From assembly GCF_900637055.1 (NCBI RefSeq), contig NZ_LR134338.1, positions 2,056,001 through 2,120,000 of the forward strand: a stretch of DNA of 64,000 nt. Direction: 5' to 3'. Every line of letters begins with the position of its first letter. The stretch's first letter is position 1. The stretch comes from Brevibacillus brevis (lineage in GTDB: Bacteria > Bacillota > Bacilli > Brevibacillales > Brevibacillaceae). The translations under genes and the position numbers were made by a program. The notes beneath the pieces were generated by a model that had not been told where the DNA came from, made no database searches, and saw only the letters and a program-made list of their open reading frames with translations. Of the stretch, positions 57,286-64,000 are shown one piece after another.

Positions 57286-58500
57286 ATGGACTGGCGTTCG
57301 CTCGATGAACAATATATCGTCTCTTCTTACAAAAGAATTCCGATTGCCATAGAAAAAGGCGAAGGAAATTACTTGTACGATACGAACGGAAAGAGCTATC
57401 TCGACTTGTTTACCGGACTCGCGGTAAACGTTCTGGGTCATTCTCATCCGCGCATTGTACAGGCTCTGCGTGAGCAGGGAGAGCGCTTCTTGCATATTTC
57501 CAATGTATTTTTAAACAAGCCGGCCATTCGTTTGGCCGAGCGGTTGGTTGCGAACAGCATCAGTGGGAAAGTGTTTTTCACCAACTCTGGTGCCGAGGCT
57601 ACAGAGTCTGCGATCAAGCTGATTCACAAATGGACGAAGAATGAGGGAGCAGGTCGTGAAGGCATCGTTGTCTTACGCAACAGCTTTCACGGACGAACAC
57701 TTGGAGCAGTGCGTTTGACGAGGCAGGCTCATGTCTATCAAGACTTTCCTCAGCCAGCTTTTCCTGTTTATGAACTGGATGTGGAGGACACGGAAGGATT
57801 GCGAGCGATTTGCCAGGAAGCAAGGCCCGCTGCAGTCCTGATGGAGCCAGTCTTGGGTTCCGGCGGTGTGGTGCCGCTAACGGAAGCGTTCTTGCGAGAG
57901 GTAGCTGCCATCTGTGAACAAGAAGGCATGCTCTTTGTCATGGACGAAATCCAGACAGGAATGGGCAGAACAGGAAAGCTGTTTGCTTATGAGCATGCAG
58001 GCGTAACGCCAGACCTTATCCTTTTTGCCAAAGGCATAGGGGGAGGGCTTCCCCTTGGCGGAGTCATCGCTGGTCCAAAGCTGATGAACCAGTTCAAACC
58101 GGGGGATCACGGAACGACGTTCGCACCATCACCACTGTCTGCTGCCCTGGGGAATGTCGTGTTGGACGAATTGCTTGATCCAGCCTTCATCGCTCACGTA
58201 GAAGAAGTAATTGCGTATCTGTGGTCAGGCTTGGAAGCGTTGCGGATGCGTCTTCCAGATCAGCTGCAATCTCTTCGCGGAAAAGGCTTGATGGTTGGAA
58301 TTCCGCTCTCTTCCACCCCGGAAGAGGTAAGTCACTTGCAGCAAGCATTGCTTGACGAAGGAATTCTCGTTGACGTGACGCAGAAAACGATTGTTCGTCT
58401 GCTTCCGCCTCTGACGTTGACAAAAGCTGATGTGGACCGTTTCCTTGCCGTGTTTGAGGAGCAATTAACAGCAAGAACAGGCACAAAAAAGGAGGCGTAG
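57286..58500 (+). CDS. Class III aminotransferase (ArgD-like), probable N-acetyl-diaminopimelate aminotransferase
   Basis: A 404-residue PLP enzyme of the acetylornithine aminotransferase type: YLDLFTGLAVNVLGHSHPRIV, NSGAEATESAIKLI, FHGRTLGAV, VMDEIQTGMGRTG, PLP lysine in LILFAKGIGGGLPLGGVI, and GDHGTTFAPSPLSAA. Between dapH and dapL under a lysine riboswitch, it most likely transaminates N-acetyl-2-amino-6-oxopimelate. In Bacillus subtilis a class I enzyme (PatA) does this, so here a class III enzyme seems to have taken the role. GGGAG is nine bases from the ATG used. Confidence 0.88.
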   Translation: MDWRSLDEQYIVSSYKRIPIAIEKGEGNYLYDTNGKSYLDLFTGLAVNVLGHSHPRIVQALREQGERFLHISNVFLNKPAIRLAERLVANSISGKVFFTNSGAEATESAIKLIHKWTKNEGAGREGIVVLRNSFHGRTLGAVRLTRQAHVYQDFPQPAFPVYELDVEDTEGLRAICQEARPAAVLMEPVLGSGGVVPLTEAFLREVAAICEQEGMLFVMDEIQTGMGRTGKLFAYEHAGVTPDLILFAKGIGGGLPLGGVIAGPKLMNQFKPGDHGTTFAPSPLSAALGNVVLDELLDPAFIAHVEEVIAYLWSGLEALRMRLPDQLQSLRGKGLMVGIPLSSTPEEVSHLQQALLDEGILVDVTQKTIVRLLPPLTLTKADVDRFLAVFEEQLTARTGTKKEA

Positions 58501-58503
58501 ACC

Positions 58504-59637
58504 TTGACGACTTCTTTGTTTACACAAATTCGCCGAGACCTGCACCAAATACCGGAGCCAGGCTTTGCTGAAGTGAAGACGCAACAATATTTGCTTGATT
58601 ATTTGAAAAAGCTGCCCCAGGATCGAATCGAGATCAAAACGTGGCGGACAGGCATTTTGGTCAAGCTGGCAGGAACAGAGCCAAAACGATTAATTGCCTG
58701 GCGGACGGATATGGATGGCCTGCCGATCGTAGAGGAAACGTCCTATCCGTTTCGCTCGCTTCATGAAGGATACATGCATGCTTGCGGGCATGACATGCAT
58801 ATGGCAATTGCTCTGGGCCTCCTGACGCATTTTACAGAACATCCGATAGCAGATGATTTGCTGTTCCTCTTCCAGCCGGCAGAAGAAGGGCCTGGCGGTG
58901 CACAGCCGATGTTGGAAAGTGAAGAGTTTGCAGGGTGGCGACCGGACTGTATTTTTGCCCTGCATATCGCGCCAGAATATCCAGTTGGTCATATTGCGAC
59001 GAAGCCAGGAATTTTGTTTGCCAACACTTCTGAGTTGTACATTGATTTGGTTGGCAAAGGGGGGCATGCAGCCTTCCCGCACAAGGCGAATGACATGGTG
59101 GTTGCAGGAAGCCATCTTGTGACACAGCTTCAATCGATTATTTCGCGCAATATAGATCCATTGGATTCGGCCGTCGTAACGATTGGCAAGCTGGAGAGCG
59201 GGACGAAGCAGAACATCATCGCAGAGAAGTCCAGGCTAGAAGGGACCATCCGAACCTTTTCGATGGAATCGATGGCGCTCGTCAAGAGCCGCATTGAATC
59301 TCTCGTAAAGGGAGTGGAAATAGGCTTTGATTGCCAGGCAACGATTGACTACGGTGTCGGCTACTGCCAGGTTTACAACGAGGAGCAGCTAACGACAGAC
59401 TTCATGCAATGGGTACAGGAACAATGTGAAGATGTAACTCTCATCACCTGCAAGGAAGCCATGACCGGAGAAGACTTCGGTTACTTTTTGAAAGAAATCC
59501 CCGGCTTTTTGTTCTGGCTGGGTGTGCAAACGCCGTACGGCTTGCACCATTCCAAAATTGAGCCGAACGAAGACGCGATCGAGGTTGCCATTCGACTGGT
59601 CTCCCGGTATTTTACATGGCTTTCACAACAGAAGTAG
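58504..59637 (+). CDS. dapL: N-acetyldiaminopimelate deacetylase
   Basis: A 377-residue M20-type hydrolase. It deacetylates N-acetyl-LL-diaminopimelate. Metal ligands: HACGHDMH (92-99), AEEGPGG (E127, E128), the H of ALHIAPEYP and a late H ([12 protein letters not shown]). TTG start with GGAGG eight bases upstream; the nearest ATG is far inside. Three bases separate it from the aminotransferase stop, in one operon. Confidence 0.92.
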   Translation: MTTSLFTQIRRDLHQIPEPGFAEVKTQQYLLDYLKKLPQDRIEIKTWRTGILVKLAGTEPKRLIAWRTDMDGLPIVEETSYPFRSLHEGYMHACGHDMHMAIALGLLTHFTEHPIADDLLFLFQPAEEGPGGAQPMLESEEFAGWRPDCIFALHIAPEYPVGHIATKPGILFANTSELYIDLVGKGGHAAFPHKANDMVVAGSHLVTQLQSIISRNIDPLDSAVVTIGKLESGTKQNIIAEKSRLEGTIRTFSMESMALVKSRIESLVKGVEIGFDCQATIDYGVGYCQVYNEEQLTTDFMQWVQEQCEDVTLITCKEAMTGEDFGYFLKEIPGFLFWLGVQTPYGLHHSKIEPNEDAIEVAIRLVSRYFTWLSQQK

Positions 59638-59649
59638 CAGGTGTCTGGA

Positions 59650-59685
59650 GTAAAAAAGAGTGGCTGGATAGCCGCTCTTTTTTCT
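59650..59685 (+). terminator. Terminator of the dapH operon
   Basis: AAAAAGAG-t-GGCT pairs with AGCC-g-CTCTTTTT around a short loop, followed by T. Confidence 0.88.
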
Positions 59686-59911
59686 GTGTCATTCCCAACC
59701 GTATATTCTCGTCAAGAGTAAGAAGTAGTTACTAACATCTCTGTGCATAAGTCTTTCTTCCTAAGCATTTTGTGCTTGTGGATAATGTGGATATTGTTGA
59801 AAAAACTTATCAGGGCAGCACAACTATTTCCTTTTCCAAACGTATAAACTAGAGAGAAGAAATTCCGGAAAAACAAGCGCTGCCGCGCACACATACAGGA
59901 GGATTATTGAC

Positions 59912-60511
59912 ATGAAAAAAGCATGGTTATCGGCCTTGTTGGCGTTGACTGTAGCAGCAGGGGTGGGGAGCACTACTGCGCTGGGAGAGGGTGCGATGCG
60001 CGTATTTTTCGGTGCGGAAACCGTAGCGAGTGAAATGCCAGCATCCAAGGCCGAATCGGTAGAATCAATAGTGAACAAGCTCGGTGGTTTCACCGATTAC
60101 GATCAGCAATCTGGGAAATTGCAAGTGATTAAGCCAAATGTGAATATTATTGTGGTCGAAGGGATTCAGCAGACCCGCAATAAAAATGTCGTTTTCAGCA
60201 ACCCTGTCAAAGGATACAGCGACAAAAATGTGCCTCGTACGTTTAACGTGTTCGTAGAGGTTGATGACGCGCCTGTTGCCAAAGACTTGCGCATGCAACT
60301 TGTGTTGATCGGACCGGACGGCAAAGAAGTATCTAAAGGGAAAGAATGGAAATACTCCACGCAAAATGCAAACAGCTTCTATTTTTCTGAGCCTTTTGTA
60401 TCTACGAAACTCGAAGCATACGGCACTTATAAAGTACAAGTTCAAATGAAATCCGAGAAATTCACTTCTTATGTAACCGTCGGTGAAAATACATTTACAG
60501 TTGGGCGTTAA
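59912..60511 (+). CDS. Secreted or surface protein, unknown
   Basis: A 199-residue exported protein. Signal peptide MKKAWLSALLALTVAAGVGS with cleavage near residue 24 (ALG-E), then an alpha/beta domain (SKAESVESIVNKLGGFTDYDQQSGKLQVIKPNVNIIVVEGIQ) and a beta-rich C-terminal half (FNVFVEVDDAPVAKDLRMQLVLIGPDGKEV, YKVQVQMKSEKFTSYVTVG). No Cys, no anchor. I do not recognise the family. AGGAGG is ten bases before the ATG. Confidence 0.75.
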   Translation: MKKAWLSALLALTVAAGVGSTTALGEGAMRVFFGAETVASEMPASKAESVESIVNKLGGFTDYDQQSGKLQVIKPNVNIIVVEGIQQTRNKNVVFSNPVKGYSDKNVPRTFNVFVEVDDAPVAKDLRMQLVLIGPDGKEVSKGKEWKYSTQNANSFYFSEPFVSTKLEAYGTYKVQVQMKSEKFTSYVTVGENTFTVGR

Positions 60512-60623
60512 AAATTATGGCTTGGATGCGTTTCCACTTTGCATGTCCCCGTGCTATAATATACGGAAAAGCCAATATACTTGGTAATAGCAAGTACATG
60601 AAAGAAAGGAACGATGGGAGCGA

Positions 60624-60986
60624 ATGGAGACAAATCCCCCGCGATCGTCCACGGATGTAGAAGGCCCGAGTATACGCATTGCCTGGAAAGATGAGCAATC
60701 CATTCAGGCAGAGTGGAGCATGACGAAGGAGTTCGAGCAAGAAATAGAGCGAAAGTTTGCTATTCCGTTCGCTGAACTGCCTTTTGTCCTACGCCTTTTT
60801 GATGTGACGTACCGCAAAGAGATCCGAAATGATGGCACTGACCTTTACACTGATTTTGATATCAACCACCGTTCTTCCGAATGGATTTTGTACGGAGTGA
60901 CGCAAGGATTGGAATATTGCGTCGATCTGGGAATTCGGATGGTGGACGGAAGGTTTTATTCGCTGTCCAGGTCTCAAATGATTTGA
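60624..60986 (+). CDS. DUF4912-like cytosolic protein
   Basis: A 120-residue soluble protein. The strand pattern IRIAWKDEQSIQAEWSM, LPFVLRLFDVTYR, WILYGVTQGLEYCVDLGIRMVDGRFYSLSRSQ matches DUF4912-type proteins of Gram-positives as I remember them. No function known. The start is uncertain: a nearby alternative ATG is out of frame, and the GGGAG site is only three bases away. Confidence 0.65.
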   Translation: METNPPRSSTDVEGPSIRIAWKDEQSIQAEWSMTKEFEQEIERKFAIPFAELPFVLRLFDVTYRKEIRNDGTDLYTDFDINHRSSEWILYGVTQGLEYCVDLGIRMVDGRFYSLSRSQMI

Positions 60987-61036
60987 TCAACGTGCTCAAG
61001 CAACGTACGACTGAGGCAACTGCATTTTTATACGAA

Positions 61037-61083
61037 ACAGCCCCATTACCCACGAGATTTGCTTGTGGCAATGGGGCTTTTGA
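61037..61083. terminator. Terminator after the DUF4912-like gene
   Basis: AGCCCCATT pairs with AATGGGGCT, with an inner CCACGA/TTGTGG pairing and T after; lies before the convergent glucosaminidase gene. Confidence 0.75.
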
Positions 61084-61098
61084 TTTTTATTTATGGAC

Positions 61099-61737
61099 TC
61101 ATGGCTTCTCTCGCTGTTTGTCCAGAAGCCGCAGGGCAACCGCTAGAACAGCCCATACTGGCATTGGTTCGTCTAATTTATTTAGCCATTCAGGTGAGGT
61201 CAGCAAGCCCTCCTGTAACGCACGATTGCCCAGCTCCAATTTCCAGGGAGGAAACGCTTGTGGCTCTTCTGAGGCGACTTGATCGTACTGAGACAAGTTG
61301 TACGTCTGAATGAGGCGCGTCAGCTTTTCAGCGTACGCAGGATCGGTAGCGTACCCGGCTTCTTCCAAAGCCTGTGCCGCTTGTGCGGGAGTAGTGGCTG
61401 CAAGCACGTTTTTGTAAGCGGGCTTACGTAAAAACTGGGTATGGTCTTCCATAGATTGCTGGTAATTTTCATAAGCGCGGAACTGGGAAGTACGTGTAAC
61501 CGTCTTTCCGTTTTCCACCTCTTTGCTTTCGATGGTGACAGAGCCGGCAGGTCCTGTTCCCTTTATTCCAAAGAGGTTGTACGAGGATGTCCCAGTGGCA
61601 GGGTCAACAGGTACTTTTTTACCCCAACCTGACTCGAGTATGGCTTGCGCTATGATAATGGAGGGGAATAGACGATGGTTCAGATAAGACTTTTTGGCGT
61701 GGTCAGCAACCAACTGTATAAATGTTTGCGCTTCCAT
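61099..61737 (-). CDS. Beta-N-acetylglucosaminidase (FlgJ/LytG-like)
   Basis: A 212-residue glucosaminidase-domain protein: FPSIIIAQAILESGWGKKV with the catalytic glutamate (about residue 35), SSYNLFGIKGTGPAGSV, TSQFRAYENYQQSMEDHTQFL and EEAGYATDPAYAEKLTRLI. It cleaves GlcNAc-MurNAc bonds of peptidoglycan. There is no signal peptide; the C-terminal EWLNKLDEPMPVWAVLAVALRLL stretch is like the tail of phage or spore-type lysins. No phage genes are adjacent. Confidence 0.9.
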   Translation of the reverse strand: MEAQTFIQLVADHAKKSYLNHRLFPSIIIAQAILESGWGKKVPVDPATGTSSYNLFGIKGTGPAGSVTIESKEVENGKTVTRTSQFRAYENYQQSMEDHTQFLRKPAYKNVLAATTPAQAAQALEEAGYATDPAYAEKLTRLIQTYNLSQYDQVASEEPQAFPPWKLELGNRALQEGLLTSPEWLNKLDEPMPVWAVLAVALRLLDKQREKP

Positions 61738-61806
61738 AAGCTCACCCCTTTCCTCTCTTTGTTATTCGTATGAAAAAAAGAGGTCAGGGGCAATAGGCCT
61801 GAACAT

Positions 61807-61839
61807 GAAAAAACAGTCGATATTTCTCGACTGTTTTTA
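61807..61839. terminator. Terminator near 61.8 kb
   Basis: AAAAACAGTCGA pairs with TCGACTGTTTTT around a six-base loop. On the minus strand it ends the DUF1885-like gene. Confidence 0.88.
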
Positions 61840-61848
61840 CGTTTTTCA

Positions 61849-62277
61849 TTATGGCTTTCGAGGTTGGAAGTATTGAATGCGCTTGTTGAAGAGGTGCAGC
61901 TCTGCTTTATAATCACGTGCCAAGTATCGACAGTACTCATTTGCCTTGTTTTTATCGCCATGCGTCGCTGATTCAGGAAGGGACACTTGTATGTAGTGCT
62001 TCTCGGAACCGTTTTCATTTTTGCTCCCGACTCCAACAACGATGGCTTTGTACATGTTTGGGTCTTTACCTTTGAGAAGGAACCACGAGTCCTTTCCTTC
62101 TGAGCGTTCTTCTAGGGTGTAAGGGAAAGCGGCGTCTGCATAGGTCCAGCCCAACTGCTTTCCTGTTTTTGAGGTCATGTCAACGTATCGCGTAAACTTG
62201 GCTTTCACGTCGTCAATACTTACAGATGCTGCGGTAGAACCATCAACGAAATAGATGTAGGCCGATTGAAGTTTCAC
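61849..62277 (-). CDS. DUF1885-like protein
   Basis: A 142-residue soluble protein, similar in pattern to DUF1885 (FKBP-like fold) proteins of Bacillus and Geobacillus: SVSIDDVKAKFTRYVDMTSKTGKQLGWTYADAAFPYTLEE and WFLLKGKDPNMYKAIVVGVG. Function not known. The GTG eleven bases from AGGAG is preferred to one that overlaps the ribosome site. Monocistronic. Confidence 0.75.
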   Translation of the reverse strand: MKLQSAYIYFVDGSTAASVSIDDVKAKFTRYVDMTSKTGKQLGWTYADAAFPYTLEERSEGKDSWFLLKGKDPNMYKAIVVGVGSKNENGSEKHYIQVSLPESATHGDKNKANEYCRYLARDYKAELHLFNKRIQYFQPRKP

Positions 62278-62458
62278 GACTGCACTCACTCCTAGTACCG
62301 GTATTCTGTGCGTTTAGTGTAGCATTGTCTTCCACTCTTTGGCAATGAGGCAGTTGGCGACCAAAAACAATTGCGTGTTTTTTCTGAAAAGTGTAAAATA
62401 TATATCATATTTATATAGCCATTAGATGAACGATAAAGGATCATGGAGGAATATACGC

Positions 62459-63007
62459 ATGCAGGAGGCCTCAATTAGACACGTATTCGAAGCTTTAAAC
62501 ACCATGCGCGCCATCGATGTGGTGAACAAAGAAGACTGGGAGCGGGCAGCGAAGGAAGCCGAATTGGATTCCTCCGTACAGTTAAACATTCTCTGGATCA
62601 TCTACTGTTATGAAGGTGTACGCGTCACGCAAATTGCAGATTGGACCTTCTGGCATCCCTCATCGATTGTCATTCATATCAAGAAGTTAATGGAGAAAGG
62701 CATGGTGACCATCGAAAAGTCGGAGTTGGATGGGCGTGTGGTTCACGTATACCCGACTGAAAAAGGAAAAGAAGTATTGGAAGCCAGTCGAAGAAGTGTA
62801 CCAGATATTTTTAGATTGACGTATGCATTGGAGAAAATGGAGGAACGATACAGTACAGCAGTAGTTGAACTGTTCTTTGAATGTCTCTCCTTTGTCGCGC
62901 AATCGTTGCATGGTGCAGAAAAAGTGAGATGGATTCAAGAAGGGGAAGACAGGGTAATTAACCCGACGCGTCTGGTAAATGATGCTGTTTGGGTAGCAAA
63001 AACGTGA
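62459..63007 (+). CDS. MarR-family regulator, ScoC/Hpr-like
   Basis: A 182-residue MarR-type regulator: ELDSSVQLNILWIIYCYEGVRVTQIADWTFWHPSSIVIHIKKLMEKGMVTIEKSELDGRVVHVYPTEKGKEVL. The TFWHPSSIV recognition helix and the length match ScoC (Hpr), which represses extracellular protease and sporulation genes in Bacillus. GGAGGAA is nine bases before the ATG used. Whether it is the orthologue or a paralogue cannot be told without a full genome. Confidence 0.85.
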   Translation: MQEASIRHVFEALNTMRAIDVVNKEDWERAAKEAELDSSVQLNILWIIYCYEGVRVTQIADWTFWHPSSIVIHIKKLMEKGMVTIEKSELDGRVVHVYPTEKGKEVLEASRRSVPDIFRLTYALEKMEERYSTAVVELFFECLSFVAQSLHGAEKVRWIQEGEDRVINPTRLVNDAVWVAKT

Positions 63008-63085
63008 TTTTTCGATTATACTAGTGAATAATCCGAATATTTCACGAAATTCGGAGGCCAAAATACTGTTGAGGAGGGATTGCTG

Positions 63086-63385
63086 ATGGAGCACTACGAC
63101 CACTTATACGATGTTTCGGAGAACGCTAATGTACGTTTCCTTGGCTTTATTTCAGAGGGAACACGTTACGACTTTGGCATGGTATTTACACACAAGTTTT
63201 ATGGGAAGCCGTTGGTGATCTGTATGCAGACAGGGCAATCGACTCTTCTCAGTTCGGACGATGCGGTGAATCCAGGATATCTGCAAAAAATTTTCAGGCT
63301 GGATTCGGAGAACGAGGCAGCCGCTCTTGCTGAGTTTTTCCAGGAGCATTTACCATCCATTCCATTTGAAGAAAATCAGTATTAG
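63086..63385 (+). CDS. DUF3055 family protein
   Basis: A 99-residue cytosolic protein (MEHYDHLYDVSENANVRFLGFISEGTRYDFGMVFTHKFYGKPLVICMQTGQSTLLSSDDAVNPGYLQKIF). It matches DUF3055 proteins found in many Bacillales; function unknown. AGGAGG lies eight bases before the ATG. Confidence 0.85.
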   Translation: MEHYDHLYDVSENANVRFLGFISEGTRYDFGMVFTHKFYGKPLVICMQTGQSTLLSSDDAVNPGYLQKIFRLDSENEAAALAEFFQEHLPSIPFEENQY

Positions 63386-63389
63386 GTAA

Positions 63390-63426
63390 CGAGCAGAAGT
63401 TTATCTTCTGCTCGTTTTGGTTTTTC
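63390..63426. terminator. Terminator after the DUF3055 gene
   Basis: CGAGCAGAAG pairs with CTTCTGCTCG around a five-base loop, followed by TTTTGGTTTTT. Confidence 0.9.
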
Positions 63427-63495
63427 TGTAAAAAACGGCCTTATCCGTTTTTTAGTATAATCGAAAGAAATTAAGCAGTAGGAGGAACAGGGAGA

Positions 63496-64000
63496 ATGGG
63501 TGTACATAAATGGTCGGCCAAAGATTCGCGGGGAGCGATTGTTCTCGTCCATGGAACGGGAGAACATCATGGGCGTTATGAGCATGTAGCGAGTTATTTT
63601 AATCAGGCGGACTGGGACGTATATGCGGAAGATTTGCCGGGATGGGGGCGCTCTCCCGGGAGACGGGGGCATATTCAATCATTCGAAGACTATTTGTCCC
63701 GTGTCCGCGAGTGGACGAGTACCGCTCTTGCAGATGCATCAGGAGAGAAGCCTGTATTTTTAATGGGGCATAGTCTGGGTGGTCTCATCGCGACTCGCTT
63801 TATTCAGACGGATGAGCGCAGTAAAGAGTTGGCAGGGTTAATTCTCACATCCCCATGCTTGAAGCTAAAACTGACAGTACCGGCGTGGAAGGAGCAATTG
63901 GCACAGTTTCTTGACCGGGTTTGGCCAACACTTGTCATGCCGAATGGAATAACTCCCGACATGGTATCCCGTGACGAAGCTGTTCAGGCTGCTTATCAGA
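63496..64000 (+). CDS. Alpha/beta hydrolase (monoacylglycerol lipase-like), cut by window end
   Basis: The first 168 codons of a serine hydrolase. Visible are the oxyanion HGTGEHHGRYEHVA motif, the PGWGRSPGRRGHI stretch and the nucleophile elbow GHSLGG (about residues 95-100). This is the lysophospholipase/monoacylglycerol-lipase pattern. The acid and histidine of the triad lie beyond the window. GGAGGAAC and GGGAGA precede the ATG. Confidence 0.88.
   Translation, partial: MGVHKWSAKDSRGAIVLVHGTGEHHGRYEHVASYFNQADWDVYAEDLPGWGRSPGRRGHIQSFEDYLSRVREWTSTALADASGEKPVFLMGHSLGGLIATRFIQTDERSKELAGLILTSPCLKLKLTVPAWKEQLAQFLDRVWPTLVMPNGITPDMVSRDEAVQAAYQ

Noticed and set aside
59777..59785. A perfect DnaA box (TGTGGATAA)
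   Set aside because: A single box without an AT-rich unwinding region, dnaA or dnaN nearby is expected by chance and does not mark an origin.
61099..61737. Prophage lysin gene as a sign of a prophage
   Set aside because: The glucosaminidase is flanked by ordinary chromosomal genes with no holin, portal, capsid or integrase.

Overview
The window looks like chromosome of a Gram-positive, spore-forming Bacillota, most probably a Brevibacillus (Paenibacillaceae). The basis is strong AGGAGG-type ribosome binding sites, intrinsic terminators after most transcription units, Fur, WalR and B12/lysine riboswitch signals of Bacillus type, and proteins such as PpaC, a ScoC/Hpr-like MarR regulator, PdxK (ThiD-like), DapH/DapL and DUF3055. 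It is ordinary chromosome with short operons; the only clear mobile element is one IS3-family insertion next to a tRNA cluster. There is no CRISPR array, rRNA operon or prophage.

Layout. 0.1-5.1 kb: small enzymes and hypotheticals (DUF3238-like, DoxX-like plus a 32-aa membrane peptide, GNAT, flavin amine oxidase, macro domain). 5.1-7.5 kb: a long RNA leader with a 7-codon upstream ORF, an inverted repeat and two terminators in front of a MutS2 paralogue that has lost its Smr nuclease domain. 7.5-12 kb: MFS exporter, A-type Fe-S carrier, MurB, a cysteine-rich SufR-like regulator and an APH-type kinase. 12-15.4 kb: sigma-54 activator divergent from a formamidase/FmdB pair, with a near-consensus -24/-12 promoter. 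15.6-20.9 kb: Fur-controlled siderophore uptake locus (AraC regulator fused to a binding-protein domain, nitroreductase, two FecCD permeases, lipoprotein). 20.9-21.9 kb: decayed genes. 22-27 kb: PepSY protein, phosphoesterase, PpaC, a TipA-like MerR regulator, MBL hydrolase. 27.3-31.1 kb: B12 riboswitch followed by btuFCD-like genes and cobU. 31.1-32 kb: a second leader with an upstream ORF, able to hide the ribosome site of a YitT/YczE-type membrane protein. 32-38 kb: amidase, two WYL regulators divergent from rtcB. 38-42 kb: thiM, a small phospholipase A2, five tRNAs, the IS3 element. 42-50 kb: VOC, DinB, two EamA transporters, pdxK and a MacAB-like export operon. 50-56 kb: methyltransferase, a 680-aa secreted protein, EcsC, Fur-controlled flavodoxin. 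56-59.6 kb: lysine riboswitch and acetyl-pathway lysine genes (dapH, class III aminotransferase, dapL). 59.9-64 kb: small secreted and cytosolic proteins, glucosaminidase, ScoC-like regulator, start of an alpha/beta hydrolase.

The most noteworthy material is regulatory. Two independent leaders (5.1 kb and 31.1 kb) have the architecture of ribosome-sensed attenuators, of the kind that controls antibiotic-resistance genes, but sit in front of genes not usually treated as resistance genes. A TipA-like regulator appears to carry an internal start for its drug-binding domain. An rtcB gene is divergent from a WYL regulator pair across a 9-bp inverted repeat. Functional readings are inferences from sequence only; no searches or folding programs were run.
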